DNA of 64,000 nt from Microbacterium aoyamense (GCF_023155855.1 NZ_JAKNUT010000007.1:124001-188000), one strand, 5' to 3'; numbered from the stretch's first letter, positions 32,546-42,413 are shown. Program-made: numbers and translations. The notes: generated from the sequence alone by a model not told the origin.

Positions 32546-33309
32546 GCGCGCTCGGGGAGGGTGGGCAGGAGCGCCTCGAGGTACGCGGCGGTCTCCTCCC
32601 ACCCCTCGACGGCGTGACATGCCACGCCCATCGCCAGCACGGGGTAGTCGTTGCCGTCGGGGTCGAGGCGGTCGCCGACGAAGAGCATGTCATCGAGGGG
32701 GATGCCGGTCTGCTCGACCAGCTTGTTCATGCCGTAGGCCTTGTCGATGCCGCGGTGTGTGATGTCCACCGAGGTCGAGCCGCCGGAACGTACTTCGAGA
32801 TCCGGGATGCGGTCGGCCACAGCGGCGCGCAGTGCGCTCTTCTTGGCGCCCGTCGGGTCCCACGCGACCTTCGCCTCGAGCGGCGCGCGCTGCCCGAGTG
32901 CCGAGAACGTGATCTGCGATCCGCGGTCTTCGAGGATGTCGCCCCAGGTCTCGGACTCCCAGAGGCCCAGGCGACGTGCCTCCTCCTCGACGGCCGCGAG
33001 AGCGCGGGACTTCTCGTCGTCGGTCAGCGAGAGCGCGTAGACCGTCTCGATTCCGCCCGCGCCGATGCGGTAGTACTGGGTTCCGCACGTGGGCATGAGG
33101 TGGAAGTGCGTCGAGACGGATGCTGCGGCATCCGGCAGTCTGTCGACGACCTGCGACGTGAACTGCGCGAGCTGCCCACCCGAGATGATCGCGACCTCGA
33201 CGCGGCGAGCGAGCTCGACCAGGAGATCGCCGATGCGGGGATCGATCGCGCTCTTGGAGGGTGCGAGGGTGTCGTCCAGGTCGAAAGCGACGAGGCGGGG
33301 AGTGGTCAC
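32542..33309 (-). CDS. HAD-IIB phosphatase (phosphomannomutase/SPP-like)
   Basis: 255 residues. Motif I is [16 protein letters not shown] (residues 8-23), motif II is AIISGG, the conserved Lys region is [13 protein letters not shown], and motif IV is [16 protein letters not shown]. These match HAD subfamily IIB, the group of eukaryote-type phosphomannomutases and sucrose-phosphate phosphatases. The substrate is unclear; a sugar phosphate is likely. GTG at 33309 is preceded by GAGGAG at nine bases. It lies upstream-adjacent to tRNA-Pro in the same direction. Confidence 0.83.
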   Translation of the reverse strand: MTTPRLVAFDLDDTLAPSKSAIDPRIGDLLVELARRVEVAIISGGQLAQFTSQVVDRLPDAAASVSTHFHLMPTCGTQYYRIGAGGIETVYALSLTDDEKSRALAAVEEEARRLGLWESETWGDILEDRGSQITFSALGQRAPLEAKVAWDPTGAKKSALRAAVADRIPDLEVRSGGSTSVDITHRGIDKAYGMNKLVEQTGIPLDDMLFVGDRLDPDGNDYPVLAMGVACHAVEGWEETAAYLEALLPTLPERA

Positions 33310-33364
33310 GGGGCATGCTCCTCTCTACGCGAAAGGCCCCACCTCGCGGTGGAGCCTCTCGTAC

Positions 33365-33441
<77 letters not shown>

Positions 33442-33487
33442 TCGCCGTTCGAACGGCAACCCCACGAGTCTACCCGATCCTCGTTCG

Positions 33488-34426
33488 CTATCCGTCCACG
33501 GGCAGGAGCGTGATGAAGGACGCCTCGGGTCGGCACGCGAAACGAACGGGTGCGTAGATCGAATGCCCGAGGCCCGCACTGACGTTGAGCGGCACGGTGC
33601 GTCCGCCGTGCGACCACTCGCTCAATCCCCGTGCCTGATCGAGTGGGATGTCGCAGTTGGCGACGAGCGCGCCATAGCCCGGCAGGCGCACCTGGCCGCC
33701 GTGCGTGTGCCCCGCGAAGATCGCGTCCGCGCCGAGATCGACGAAGCCGTCCAGGACGCGGCGATAGGGCGCGTGCGAGACGCCGATCGTCAGCGCGGCA
33801 TCGCCCGTCGCGCGCAGGCGCTCCAGCGGACCGGGCAGCGCCTCCAGGCGGTCCCAGTGACGATGCGCGTCGCTCACGCCGAGGGCATCCACTCTCTGCC
33901 CGCTGACCACGAGCGAACCCACGCCATTGTTCAGATCGAGCCACCCGAGCTCGTCACGGAAGTACGAGTCGAGAGCGCCGGTGTCCAGTGGCTCCGCGGT
34001 GGTGTGCGACTTCGACGGACCCGTGAAGTACCTGAGCGGGTTGCGCGGCGAGGGTGCCGCGTGGTCGTTCGAGCCGTGGACGAAGACGCCGGGCACGCTG
34101 CGCAGCGGGTCGAATGCGCTGCGGAGCCCGGTGAGCCCGTCGACATGACCCATGTTGTCGCCCGTGTTCACGACGAGGTCGGGCTTCAGCTCGGCGAGCG
34201 CGGCGATCCAGCGCTGCTTGCGCCGCTGCCAGGGCGCCATATGGGCGTCGGAGAGGTGCAGGACCGTCAGCCGCGGCGAGCCGGCGGGGAGGACCTTCAC
34301 CTCATGCGTGCGCAGGGTGAACAAGTACCGCTCGATGCCGATGCCCCAGACGGCGGCGCCGACGCCGACTGCCCCCACCGCCGCGAGGGCGGTGAGGGCA
34401 GTCGTTCGGGCTCGGGTCACCGGCAC
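33488..34426 (-). CDS. Membrane-anchored metallophosphoesterase
   Basis: 312 residues. An N-terminal hydrophobic helix (about residues 8-30) anchors a calcineurin-like phosphoesterase: LHLSDAHM, VVNTGDN, HGSNDH and, late, FAGHTHGGQVRLPG, which carry the metal ligands. This resembles YkuE-type phosphoesterases. The substrate is unknown; the context downstream of a class A PBP suggests an envelope-associated role. Its start overlaps the PBP stop by ten bases, so the two are coupled. Confidence 0.88.
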   Translation of the reverse strand: MPVTRARTTALTALAAVGAVGVGAAVWGIGIERYLFTLRTHEVKVLPAGSPRLTVLHLSDAHMAPWQRRKQRWIAALAELKPDLVVNTGDNMGHVDGLTGLRSAFDPLRSVPGVFVHGSNDHAAPSPRNPLRYFTGPSKSHTTAEPLDTGALDSYFRDELGWLDLNNGVGSLVVSGQRVDALGVSDAHRHWDRLEALPGPLERLRATGDAALTIGVSHAPYRRVLDGFVDLGADAIFAGHTHGGQVRLPGYGALVANCDIPLDQARGLSEWSHGGRTVPLNVSAGLGHSIYAPVRFACRPEASFITLLPVDG

Positions 34427-37218
34427 TCGCGTGCGGTGTAGTTGACTGAGACCTGGGTGTTCCGGTTGGTGACCGTGCCGGCGGCGGGATCGGTGCCCGT
34501 CGCCTTGGTCTCGTTGCCCTCCAGTGTGGCGTCAACCGTACACGTGCCGTTGCCCGCTCTGCCGAAGCCGGCGGCACGCAGGTCGCTCTTGGCCTTGTCG
34601 AGGGAGCTGCCCGCGACATCCGGCACCGCGAGTCCTTCACCGTTGCTCGGCGAGATCGTGATCATCGATCCGCCCGGTGCTTTGCCCGCTCCCGGATCCT
34701 GCGCGGCGACGATTCCCGCGCCCTCGGTCGAGTCGACGGGCGCGCCGACCGTGACCTGGAAGCCGGCCTCTTCGAGGGTCTTCTGGGCCTGGTCCACCGG
34801 CATCCCGACGACGTTCGGCAGGTCGGCGAGGACCTGTCGCGTCAGATCGCCGAAGTCGGTCGAGAAGGGACCGGCCGGGTAGAGCGCATTGGCCAGCGAC
34901 TGGGTTTGACGTGCGAGCGCGTAGCGCATGTTCGACAGCTGGTAGCCGTTGGCCGAGCGGCGGAAGATGTCGCCCTTGCCCGTGCTGTTGCCCACCCACG
35001 CGGCGGTCGCGACGTGCGTCGAGGATTCGACCAGCCAGGACTGGATCGCCTCGTGCGTGCCCGTCTTGCCGAGCATCGGCGCGTTGCCGGGATTACCCCC
35101 CGAGCCCGTTCCGCCGTTCATGACGCCCTGGAGGGCGAGTGCGGCAGCGGCGGCGACCTTCGGATCGATGACTTGCGTGCACGTGCGTTCGGGGATCGGC
35201 AGCTCGACGCCCTCGGGGTCGACGACGCGGTCGATGACCTTGGGCTGGCAGTACACGCCGTTGTTCGCGACGGTGCCGTAGGCACCGGCCATCGCGATCG
35301 GCGAGATGTTGTCGTCACCGATGACGTTGTTGGCGTACTTCATCTCGATCGGGCTGCCGTCGCCGCGGGTCACGCCCATCTTGGCGGCGACCTTGGCGAT
35401 GTCGCAGAGGTCCAGCTTCTCGGCCATCGCGAGGTAGCCGGAGTTGAGCGAGGTGGAGGTGAACCGCATCGGAGTGCCGACGAATCCGCCGACGCCGCCG
35501 AAGTTGCCGATCTTGTCCTTCGCGGTGTTGGTCCAATCGCCGGTGCACGAGTTGGTCATCTTCGGGAAGACGCGGTTCACGCCGTTCAGCGACTCGTTGA
35601 CGGAGTGACCCGCCTCGAGCCACGCGATGAGGGTGAAGAGCTTGAACGTCGATCCGACGTTGAACCCGCCGGACTTGCCGGTCACGCTGTTGCCGGCATA
35701 CACCAGGGACGAGTAGTTCGGGTCGCTCGCGAGGTTGGCGTTCTCACTGAACTTCGTGTTCTGCGCGATCGAGAGCACGCGGCCGGTGGTGTTGTCGATG
35801 CTCGCCGTCGCCGATCCGAGGCGGCCGGTCTCGGCGCCCGTCCAGCCCTCGATCGACGTCGGAACGATCTGCGACATCGCGGCCTCGGCGTTGATCTGCA
35901 AGCGCGGATCCATCGTGATGTAGATCTTCAGGCCGCCCCGCTGGAGAGTCCGGTTGCGGTCCTCCTGCGTCTCGCCGAACGCCTTGTCCGACAGCACCGT
36001 GTTCTTGACGTACTGGCAGAAGTAGGCAGCGCCGCCGGCCGGCTCGCACCCGGTCTTCGGCGCCTGGACGTTGGGCGTGATCGGCTCGATGACGGCCGCG
36101 ACGTACTGCTCCTGGTTGATCTTGCCGTCGCCGAGGAGCCGGCTCAGGACGTAGAGCTGACGGCCCTTGGTTGCGCTGTAGCCGTCCGCAGCCGCGACGA
36201 ACTGCTCCTGCGTGATCGTGCCGTCGTCGACGAGCGCTTGGAGCGGCCCGAACATCGACGTGTTGATGTCGTCGATGAGCCCGTCGGGGGCCTTGTTGTA
36301 CATCACGGATCCGTCGGAATTCGAGATGGAGCCTTCCGGCTTGTCGATGCGGTACGTGTTGGGGTTCTGGACCATGCCGGCGAGGGTCGCGGCCTGTGCG
36401 ATCGAAACGTCGGATGCGGGCACGCCGAAGTAGTACTGGGCGGCTGCGTCGATGCCGTAGGTCTGGCCGCCGAAGTTCGCGATGTTCAGATACCCGAGGA
36501 GGATGTCGTTCTTCGAATACTTCTGCTCGAGGGCGATGGCGTAGCGCATCTCCTGGAGCTTGCGCTGGATGCCCTCGGAACCCGCCGCGGTGGTGGCATC
36601 GGTCCAGCACTGCGCGAGCACCTGATCGCGGCGCGCGACCACCTCGTCGCCGGTCGGCTGGACGACGTCCTCACCGGAGGCCTCCGCTGCCTTCTCGGCC
36701 TCGTCGGTCAGCTGGCTGCGCGCTTCGGCCTCGGCGTTCGACTCGCACTTCTGCACGAGGATGTTCTTGACGTACTGCTGGCTGATCGACGATCCACCCT
36801 GCGTCTCGCCTCCGCCGCGGAGGTTCGAGAGCATGGCGCGCGTCGTGCCGATCAGGTCGACCCCGCCGTGCTGGTAGTAGCGGGGGTCTTCCGAGGACAG
36901 GATCGCGTCGTACATGACCGGCGCAACCTGATCGAAGTCGACCGGAGAACGATTCTGATCGTAGAAGGTCGCGAACTCGACCTCTTCACCGTTGTCGGGG
37001 TTGGTGTAGATGAGTGTCGACGGGAGCATGAGCTTCTCGATGTCGAGCGCGCTCGGCAGATTGTCGAACATCGTGATGGCGCTGGAGGCCGCGTAGCCCG
37101 ACACGGCGATGGCCGGCGTGACGGTCGCAGTGATGAGGACGCCGGCGACTGCGCTGAGACCGACGAGGCCGGCGAGACCGCCGAGCACACCACTGGTCGT
37201 TCGTTTCGTATCAGGCAT
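34417..37218 (-). CDS. Class A penicillin-binding protein with PASTA repeats
   Basis: 933 residues. One membrane helix (about 15-45) precedes the GT51 glycosyltransferase domain (catalytic Glu at about E110 in SSEDPRYYQHGGVD; later GGSSISQQYVKN), then the transpeptidase domain with SxxK GSTFK (S523, K526), SxN SLNSGY and KTG at about K718. Two C-terminal PASTA domains follow (PNVVGMPVDQAQKTLEEAGF and VPDVAGSSLDKAKSDLRAAGF). It polymerises and cross-links peptidoglycan. TACGAT (37226-37231) lies seven bases before the ATG, so a leaderless mRNA is likely. Confidence 0.95.
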   Translation of the reverse strand: MPDTKRTTSGVLGGLAGLVGLSAVAGVLITATVTPAIAVSGYAASSAITMFDNLPSALDIEKLMLPSTLIYTNPDNGEEVEFATFYDQNRSPVDFDQVAPVMYDAILSSEDPRYYQHGGVDLIGTTRAMLSNLRGGGETQGGSSISQQYVKNILVQKCESNAEAEARSQLTDEAEKAAEASGEDVVQPTGDEVVARRDQVLAQCWTDATTAAGSEGIQRKLQEMRYAIALEQKYSKNDILLGYLNIANFGGQTYGIDAAAQYYFGVPASDVSIAQAATLAGMVQNPNTYRIDKPEGSISNSDGSVMYNKAPDGLIDDINTSMFGPLQALVDDGTITQEQFVAAADGYSATKGRQLYVLSRLLGDGKINQEQYVAAVIEPITPNVQAPKTGCEPAGGAAYFCQYVKNTVLSDKAFGETQEDRNRTLQRGGLKIYITMDPRLQINAEAAMSQIVPTSIEGWTGAETGRLGSATASIDNTTGRVLSIAQNTKFSENANLASDPNYSSLVYAGNSVTGKSGGFNVGSTFKLFTLIAWLEAGHSVNESLNGVNRVFPKMTNSCTGDWTNTAKDKIGNFGGVGGFVGTPMRFTSTSLNSGYLAMAEKLDLCDIAKVAAKMGVTRGDGSPIEMKYANNVIGDDNISPIAMAGAYGTVANNGVYCQPKVIDRVVDPEGVELPIPERTCTQVIDPKVAAAAALALQGVMNGGTGSGGNPGNAPMLGKTGTHEAIQSWLVESSTHVATAAWVGNSTGKGDIFRRSANGYQLSNMRYALARQTQSLANALYPAGPFSTDFGDLTRQVLADLPNVVGMPVDQAQKTLEEAGFQVTVGAPVDSTEGAGIVAAQDPGAGKAPGGSMITISPSNGEGLAVPDVAGSSLDKAKSDLRAAGFGRAGNGTCTVDATLEGNETKATGTDPAAGTVTNRNTQVSVNYTARECR

Positions 37219-37336
37219 AGGCTAGATCGTAAGGGAGATACCTGGGCGAAACCCCGACACGGCACCGCCCAGACGGCTGTTTCCCAGTCTCACCAGGACT
37301 CGATTCGCATCAGTCCGCGCTCTTCGAGGAGTCCGT

Positions 37337-37549
37337 ATGACGACGTGGGAGTACCTCACGACGCCCCTGCTCATCCACAACACCGCCGCGATCCTCAACA
37401 ACTGGGGCAAGCAGGGGTGGGAACTCGTCCAGGTCGTCCCCGGCCCCGAGGGCGGCCTCGTCGCCTACTTCAAGCGTCCGTCGGGCGGTGGGTCGGCGAA
37501 TGCGGGACTGGATGCCGCCGCCGTCGCCGCACGCCAGTTCGAGGAGTGA
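37337..37549 (+). CDS. Small DUF4177-like protein
   Basis: 70 residues, start MTTWEYLTTPLLIHN with a conserved W-E-L-V-Q-V core (NNWGKQGWELVQVV) and an Ala-rich tail. This resembles the small DUF4177 family, whose function is unknown. GAGGAG precedes the ATG at good spacing. It is immediately followed by the RidA gene with a 4-base gap, so both form an operon divergent from the PBP. Confidence 0.75.
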   Translation: MTTWEYLTTPLLIHNTAAILNNWGKQGWELVQVVPGPEGGLVAYFKRPSGGGSANAGLDAAAVAARQFEE

Positions 37550-37553
37550 GCGC

Positions 37554-38021
37554 ATGACCGTCTCCGAGCGTCTCGCCGAGCTCGGCATCGAGCTCCCCTC
37601 CGTCGTACCGCCCGTCGCCGCCTACGTGCCGGCGAAGGCCCACGGCGACCTCGTCCACACCGCCGGCCAGCTGCCCTTCGTCTCGGGTGCGCTGCCCGCG
37701 ACGGGCAAGGTCGGCGACGGCCACGGGCTCGTCCCGGCATCCGACGCCCAGACCTACGCGCGGCAGTGCGCGCTCAATGCGATCGCCGCCGCGGCGGCAG
37801 CGGTCGGTGGCGCGGACCGCCTCACGGGCGTTCTCAAGGTCACCGGCTTCGTGGCATCCGTTCCCGAGTTCACGGGTCAGCCGGGTGTCATCAACGGCGC
37901 GAGCGAGTTCCTCGGCGAGGTCTTCGGCGACGCCGGCAAGCACGCGCGCTCCGCCGTCGGGGTGCCCGTGCTGCCGCTCGACTCGCCCGTCGAGGTCGAG
38001 GTCGTCTTCACCTTCGCGTGA
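37554..38021 (+). CDS. RidA/YjgF-family protein
   Basis: 155 residues. Family features are GDLVHTAGQLPFVSG, GDGHGLVPASDAQTYARQCALNAIAA and a C-terminal VEVEVVFTFA. RidA members deaminate reactive enamine/imine intermediates, but this longer actinobacterial subgroup is less well studied, and the usual catalytic arginine is not obvious by eye. ATG at 37554 is preceded by GAGGAG (37541-37546), which overlaps the end of the upstream small gene. Confidence 0.87.
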   Translation: MTVSERLAELGIELPSVVPPVAAYVPAKAHGDLVHTAGQLPFVSGALPATGKVGDGHGLVPASDAQTYARQCALNAIAAAAAAVGGADRLTGVLKVTGFVASVPEFTGQPGVINGASEFLGEVFGDAGKHARSAVGVPVLPLDSPVEVEVVFTFA

Positions 38022-38024
38022 GGG

Positions 38025-38057
38025 GGATGGATGCCGCCGCACCCGCGGCATCCATCC
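38025..38057. terminator. Hairpin between convergent RidA gene and acs
   Basis: A perfect 13-bp stem: GGATGGATGCCGC (38025-38037) and its complement (38045-38057) around a seven-base loop. It begins four bases after the RidA stop and ends seven bases before the acs stop. There is no U run, so it may act as a bidirectional hairpin or with Rho. Confidence 0.7.
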
Positions 38058-38063
38058 GTCCGG

Positions 38064-40043
38064 TCACCGGACCTGGGCCGAGATGACCGACATGACCGCG
38101 GTGTCGGCGAGGGTCGTCGTGTCGCCGACCTCGCGACCCTCCGCGACATCACGCAGCAGACGGCGCATGATCTTGCCGGAGCGGGTCTTGGGGAGCTCCT
38201 CGACGATGTAGACGTCGCGCGGCCTGGCGATCGGTCCGATCTGCTCGCCGACCCACAGGCGAAGCGTCTGCGCGAGTCCGTCGGGGGAGTTCGCCGCGAG
38301 GTAGCTCTGCTTGATGATCACGAACGCGGCGACGGCCTGACCCGTGGTCTCGTCGGAAGCCCCGACGACGGCGGCTTCTGCGACGGCCTCGTTCGCGACG
38401 AGGGCGGATTCGATCTCTGTAGTCGACAGGCGGTGGCCCGACACGTTCATGACGTCGTCCACGCGGCCGAGGAACCAGACGTCGCCGTCGTCGTCGAGCC
38501 GGGCGCCGTCGCCCGCGAAGTAGTAGCCCTGCTTCTGGAACTTCTCCCAGTAGGTCTCGACGAACCGCTCCGGGTCGCCCCAGATGCCGCGCAGCATGCT
38601 CGGCCACGGCTTGGTGATCACGAGGAGCCCGCCGTTGCCGTTGCCGACGTGCGTGCCGTCCTCGTCGACGACGTCGATCGCGATGCCGGGCAGTGGCACC
38701 TGCGCCGAACCCGGCTTGGTCTCGGTCACACCGGGGAGTGCCGAGATCATCATGGCGCCCGTCTCCGTCTGCCACCACGTGTCGACGATCGGCGTCGTCT
38801 TGCCGCCGATGATCTTGCGGTACCACATCCACGCCTCGGGGTTGATGGGTTCGCCGACCGAGCCGAGCAGTCGCAGCGACGACAGGTCGAATTTCTTCGG
38901 GATGGCGCGGCCCAGCTTCATGAAGGAGCGGATGGCGGTGGGCGCCGTGTAGAGGATCGTCACGCCGTACTTCTCGACGAGCTCCCACCAGCGGCCGGGG
39001 TGCGGGGTGTCGGGCGTGCCTTCGTACAGCACCTGCGTCGTGCCGTTGGCAAGCGGGCCGTACGTGACGTAGCTGTGTCCCGTGACCCAGCCGATGTCGG
39101 CGGTGCACCAGAAGACATCCGTCTCGGGGTGGATGTCGTGCACGACCTTGTGCGTGAACGCGGCTTGCGTGAGGTAGCCGCCGGAGGTGTGCAGGATTCC
39201 CTTCGGCTTCCCCGTGGTTCCGGACGTGTAGAGGATGAACAGAGGATTCTCGGCCGGGAACGGCTGCGCCTCGTGCTCGCCCGACGCCTGGGGCACGACG
39301 TCGTGCCACCACACGTCGCGGCCCTCGGTCCACTCGACGGCGTTCTTTCCGCGCTGCACGACGAGCACGTGCTCCACCGTCTCCTGCACACCCGATCCGT
39401 TTCGGTCGGCCAGCGCCATGTCGACCGCGGGCTTGAGCGGTGAGACCTTGCCCTTGCGGTAGCCGCCGTCGGCCGTGATGACGAGCTTCGCACCGGCGTC
39501 GTCGATGCGCGAGCGCAGGCTGTCGGCCGAGAAGCCGCCGAAGACGACCGAGTGGATGGCGCCGATCCGTGCGACGGCGAGCATCGCCGCGATCGCCTCG
39601 GGGATCATCGGCATGTAGATCGCGACGCGGTCGCCGTGGCCGATCCCGAGATCGCCCAGCACGTTCGCGAGACGCTTGACCTCGTCCGTGAGCTCGGCGT
39701 AGGTGACTTTGCGCTCGTCGCCGGGCTCGCCCTCCCACAGGAGCGCGACGCGGTCGCCGTTGCCTGCTTCGACGTGACGGTCGAGGCAGTTGTAGGCGAC
39801 GTTGAGCTCGCCGTCGTCGAACCACTTCGCGAACGGGGGCGTCGACCAGTCGAGCACCTCGGTGAAGGGCTTGTGCCAGTGCAGCGCGCGCGCCTGCTCC
39901 GCCCAGAACGCTTCGCGATCGGCCTCGGCCTCGGCGTAGAGCTCCTTCGTCGCGACGGCGTCGGCGGCGAAGGCGTCGGAGGGCGCGAAGCGGCGGTCCT
40001 CGTTGAACAGGTGGTCGATCTGGCTGCTCGTGGTGTCGGTCAC
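38064..40043 (-). CDS. acs: Acetyl-CoA synthetase (AMP-forming)
   Basis: 659 residues, full length. Motifs: [15 protein letters not shown] (phosphate binding), [29 protein letters not shown] and [18 protein letters not shown]; the C-terminal acetylatable lysine is in [11 protein letters not shown]. It makes acetyl-CoA from acetate, ATP and CoA. GTG at 40043 follows AAAGGAGC, a proper Shine-Dalgarno, unlike many neighbours. The upstream gap is shared with 6C RNA and holds two palindromes, possible operators. Confidence 0.96.
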   Translation of the reverse strand: MTDTTSSQIDHLFNEDRRFAPSDAFAADAVATKELYAEAEADREAFWAEQARALHWHKPFTEVLDWSTPPFAKWFDDGELNVAYNCLDRHVEAGNGDRVALLWEGEPGDERKVTYAELTDEVKRLANVLGDLGIGHGDRVAIYMPMIPEAIAAMLAVARIGAIHSVVFGGFSADSLRSRIDDAGAKLVITADGGYRKGKVSPLKPAVDMALADRNGSGVQETVEHVLVVQRGKNAVEWTEGRDVWWHDVVPQASGEHEAQPFPAENPLFILYTSGTTGKPKGILHTSGGYLTQAAFTHKVVHDIHPETDVFWCTADIGWVTGHSYVTYGPLANGTTQVLYEGTPDTPHPGRWWELVEKYGVTILYTAPTAIRSFMKLGRAIPKKFDLSSLRLLGSVGEPINPEAWMWYRKIIGGKTTPIVDTWWQTETGAMMISALPGVTETKPGSAQVPLPGIAIDVVDEDGTHVGNGNGGLLVITKPWPSMLRGIWGDPERFVETYWEKFQKQGYYFAGDGARLDDDGDVWFLGRVDDVMNVSGHRLSTTEIESALVANEAVAEAAVVGASDETTGQAVAAFVIIKQSYLAANSPDGLAQTLRLWVGEQIGPIARPRDVYIVEELPKTRSGKIMRRLLRDVAEGREVGDTTTLADTAVMSVISAQVR

Positions 40044-40166
40044 GGTGCGCGCTCCTTTGCGGCGTGGGAAGGATGCCGGAGTCCGGCGAGCTTGCGTGAA
40101 ATCTACTGAGCGCTCGAGCCTCGGGACTACCTCCGATAGTGGGTGGAGCGCGTTGTTGAACCCAGG

Positions 40167-40191
40167 CTGATATATCAGTGCACAGATGTGC
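40167..40191. promoter_or_regulatory. Two adjacent palindromes in the acs/6C intergenic region
   Basis: CTGATATATCAG (40167-40178) is a perfect 12-base palindrome and GCACAGATGTGC (40180-40191) has 5-base arms around GA. They are separated by one base, lie 124 bases upstream of acs and end ten bases before the 6C -35 box. The position suits a regulator of either gene; I recognise no specific factor. Confidence 0.5.
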
Positions 40192-40200
40192 CGAGATTGT

Positions 40201-40229
40201 TTGGACGGCACACCCTCGTCGCTTATGCT
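40201..40229 (+). promoter_or_regulatory. Promoter of 6C RNA
   Basis: -35 TTGGAC (40201-40206), an exact 17-base spacer and -10 TATGCT (40224-40229). It predicts a transcript start at about 40236, just before the folded 6C region. It is one of the two most complete promoters in the window. Confidence 0.75.
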
Positions 40230-40235
40230 GTCCCT

Positions 40236-40347
40236 CGGCCGAACATTTCGATTCTGGCATTGCGACACCCCCGACTCACCCCCCGAACCGGTGGTGTTGC
40301 GCGTGGCGGCATCCCATTCCCCCCATGGGATGCCGCCCCTTTTTTTT
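40236..40347 (+). ncRNA. 6C small RNA (actinobacterial, B11/6C type)
   Basis: The defining feature is two hairpins each with six cytosines in the loop. Hairpin 1: GCGACAC (40262-40268) pairs with GTGTTGC (40294-40300), with inner CACC/GGTG and the C run 40279-40284. Hairpin 2: GGCGGCATCCCAT (40305-40317) pairs perfectly with 40325-40337 around a loop with C run 40319-40324. A T8 tract follows. In mycobacteria 6C/B11 lies in the same acs-to-tad neighbourhood and pairs through its C-rich loops with G-rich mRNA starts. Its 5' end is inferred from the promoter. Confidence 0.9.
40305..40347 (+). terminator. Intrinsic terminator of 6C RNA
   Basis: 13-bp perfect stem, seven-base loop (TCCCCCC), then CC and eight T residues (40340-40347). 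It is the only classical Rho-independent terminator with a long T tract that I see in the window, and it is also hairpin 2 of 6C. Confidence 0.9.
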
Positions 40348-40456
40348 GTTGCGTCGGTCCTCGCTTGCCTCCTCCACAGTCGAGGTCAGCGCGAGTTCGT
40401 CCACCGCCCGCCGCTCTCGGCCCCGACGCGGGCCGGGGCACTCCTAGCGTCGAGGG

Positions 40457-41470
40457 ATGCCGCAGCCCTTCGTCGCACAGCCCCGAGCCGCGTCGGCTCG
40501 CGCGCAGGAGCAGGTGCCGGTGCGTCCGAGGATCGCGCGGTCGTGGCATCCGGCACTCGCTCCGCTCGCCGAGTATCTCGAAGACCCCGATGTCACCGAC
40601 GTGTTCATCAACGGCCGGTCCGGGCTCTTCGTCGATCGGGGAGCGGGGGCTGTGCCCGTGCCGCATTGGCGCGCGAGCGCGGAGGACGTCCGTGATCTCG
40701 CCGTAGAGCTCATCGGCGCCGGCGGTCGCCACATCGACGATGCAGCTCCCGCAGTCGATGTCCGGCTGGACGGCGGGCTCAGGGTGCATGCCGTCCTCCC
40801 GCCGATCGCGACCGAGGGGACGGCGATCTCGATTCGCGTGCCACGGTTCGAGCATCCGAGCCTCGACGCCCTCCAGGCGCGCGGCATGTTCGACACCGAG
40901 ACCCGAGTCAGGCTCGACGACTTCGTCGCGCGACGCGAGAACCTCCTCGTCACGGGGGCCGCAGGGGCGGGCAAGACCACTCTGCTGGCGGCACTGCTCG
41001 CATCCGCTCCGCAGAGCCAGCGCATCGTCACGATCGAAGACGTCGCCGAGCTTCGGATCGCGCATCCGCACCATGTGACGCTCGAGGCACGACAGGCGAA
41101 CCTCGAGGGAGCAGGGGGACTCGACCTCGCGCGGCTCGTACGGGAAGCGCTGCGCATGCGCCCGGACCGACTCGTCGTGGGGGAGTGCCGCGGCGCCGAG
41201 CTGCGGGAGCTCCTCTCCGCGCTCAATACGGGGCACGACGGCGGAGCAGGCACGCTGCACGCGAACAGCCTCGCCGACGTGCCCGCGCGGCTCGAGGCGC
41301 TCGGCGTCCTCGCCGACCTCGATCCCCACGCACTCGCGCGGCAGGTGTGCAGCGCGATCGGCGTCGTCGTGCACGTCGAGCGATCGGCAGACGGCGTCCG
41401 TCGGCTCGCCGGCATCGGGCGTCCGGTGCTCGACGGCGATGGGCGGCTGTCGATCGAGGAGTCCGCATGA
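40457..41470 (+). CDS. Tad pilus/secretion ATPase (TadA/CpaF)
   Basis: 337 residues. Walker A GAAGAGKTT (167-175), Asp box TIEDVAELR, His box GTLHANS and Walker B LVVGE (239-243) define a type II/IV secretion ATPase. It powers assembly of Flp-type pili or pseudopili at the membrane. TAGCGT (40445-40450) ends six bases before the ATG, so the operon may start leaderless. The TadZ/Ssd-like gene that precedes it in mycobacteria is absent. Its stop overlaps the next start as ATGA. Confidence 0.92.
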   Translation: MPQPFVAQPRAASARAQEQVPVRPRIARSWHPALAPLAEYLEDPDVTDVFINGRSGLFVDRGAGAVPVPHWRASAEDVRDLAVELIGAGGRHIDDAAPAVDVRLDGGLRVHAVLPPIATEGTAISIRVPRFEHPSLDALQARGMFDTETRVRLDDFVARRENLLVTGAAGAGKTTLLAALLASAPQSQRIVTIEDVAELRIAHPHHVTLEARQANLEGAGGLDLARLVREALRMRPDRLVVGECRGAELRELLSALNTGHDGGAGTLHANSLADVPARLEALGVLADLDPHALARQVCSAIGVVVHVERSADGVRRLAGIGRPVLDGDGRLSIEESA

Positions 41471-42375
41471 GAATCCCGCGTCTGCGTGCGTGCAGGAACA
41501 CGGCACCCGAATACGCGACGGTCGCCGACATCCTCCTGCAGCTCGCGGTCCTGCTGCAGGCCGGGCTGCCGCCCGCGCGGGCATGGATCCACCTCGCCGA
41601 CACCGGTGAGCCCCTCGCCGAAGGCGTGCGCCGCCGGCTCGAAGACGGGCTCACCCTCGCCGACGCCATCGAAGGCACGACGGCGTCACCCGGCCCATGG
41701 CACGAGGTCGCGGCGGCGTGGCGCGTCGCGACGACCGTCGGCGCCCCGCTGGCCGACGCGCTGCGTTCGCTCGCCGACGCGCTGCGCGATGCCCAGCGGA
41801 CGATGGATGACGTACGCATCGCGCTCGCCGAGCCCGCCGGCACGGCACGACTGCTCGCGTGGCTGCCGCTCGTCGCGGTCGCGCTCGGTGCGGCATTCGG
41901 CTTCGAGACGTTCGCCGTGCTCGTGGGCAGCCCGATCGGCATCGCGTGCCTGGTCGGAGGAATCGTGCTCATCCTGGTGGCGCGCCGCTGGACGAGCGTG
42001 CTGGTCCGCAGTGCGCGAGCCCAGGATGCCGTCCCCGGGCTCGACGCCGACGTGCTCGCGATCGCGCTCAGCGGCGGTGCCTCGATCGACCGCGCGCGCA
42101 CCCTCGTGGCGGCGGCGACGGGTGCGCCCGTCGATCCGTCGACAGATTCGGTGCTCGCGCTCTCCCGCTCCGCGGGCGTCCCGGCCGTCGAACTGCTCCG
42201 CGCGGCGGCGTCTCTCTCGCGACATCGCGCGCGCGTCGACGGGCGACTCCGCGCTGTGCGCCTGTCGTCCCGGCTGCTCCTTCCGCTCGGCGTGTGCACA
42301 CTGCCCGCCTTCCTGCTCCTCGGCGTCGCGCCGATGCTTCTCAGCGTCGTGTCGGTCGTGCCGCTGAGCCTCTGA
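41467..42375 (+). CDS. Tad inner-membrane platform protein, apparent TadB-TadC fusion
   Basis: 302 residues. The N-terminal half has a T2SSF-type domain (LLQLAVLLQAGLPPARAW; later WRVATTVGAPLADALRSLAD). Two membrane helices follow near residues 130-175. The C-terminal third resembles the end of TadC (LSSRLLLPLGVCTLPAFLLL and GVAPMLLSVV). Mycobacterial loci have two separate F-domain genes here; this cluster has one, so the platform looks condensed. ATG overlaps tadA's stop. Confidence 0.8.
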   Translation: MRIPRLRACRNTAPEYATVADILLQLAVLLQAGLPPARAWIHLADTGEPLAEGVRRRLEDGLTLADAIEGTTASPGPWHEVAAAWRVATTVGAPLADALRSLADALRDAQRTMDDVRIALAEPAGTARLLAWLPLVAVALGAAFGFETFAVLVGSPIGIACLVGGIVLILVARRWTSVLVRSARAQDAVPGLDADVLAIALSGGASIDRARTLVAAATGAPVDPSTDSVLALSRSAGVPAVELLRAAASLSRHRARVDGRLRAVRLSSRLLLPLGVCTLPAFLLLGVAPMLLSVVSVVPLSL

Positions 42376-42413
42376 CCGTGCCCATACCTCTCCTCACTAG
42401 AAACGGTGGTCCC

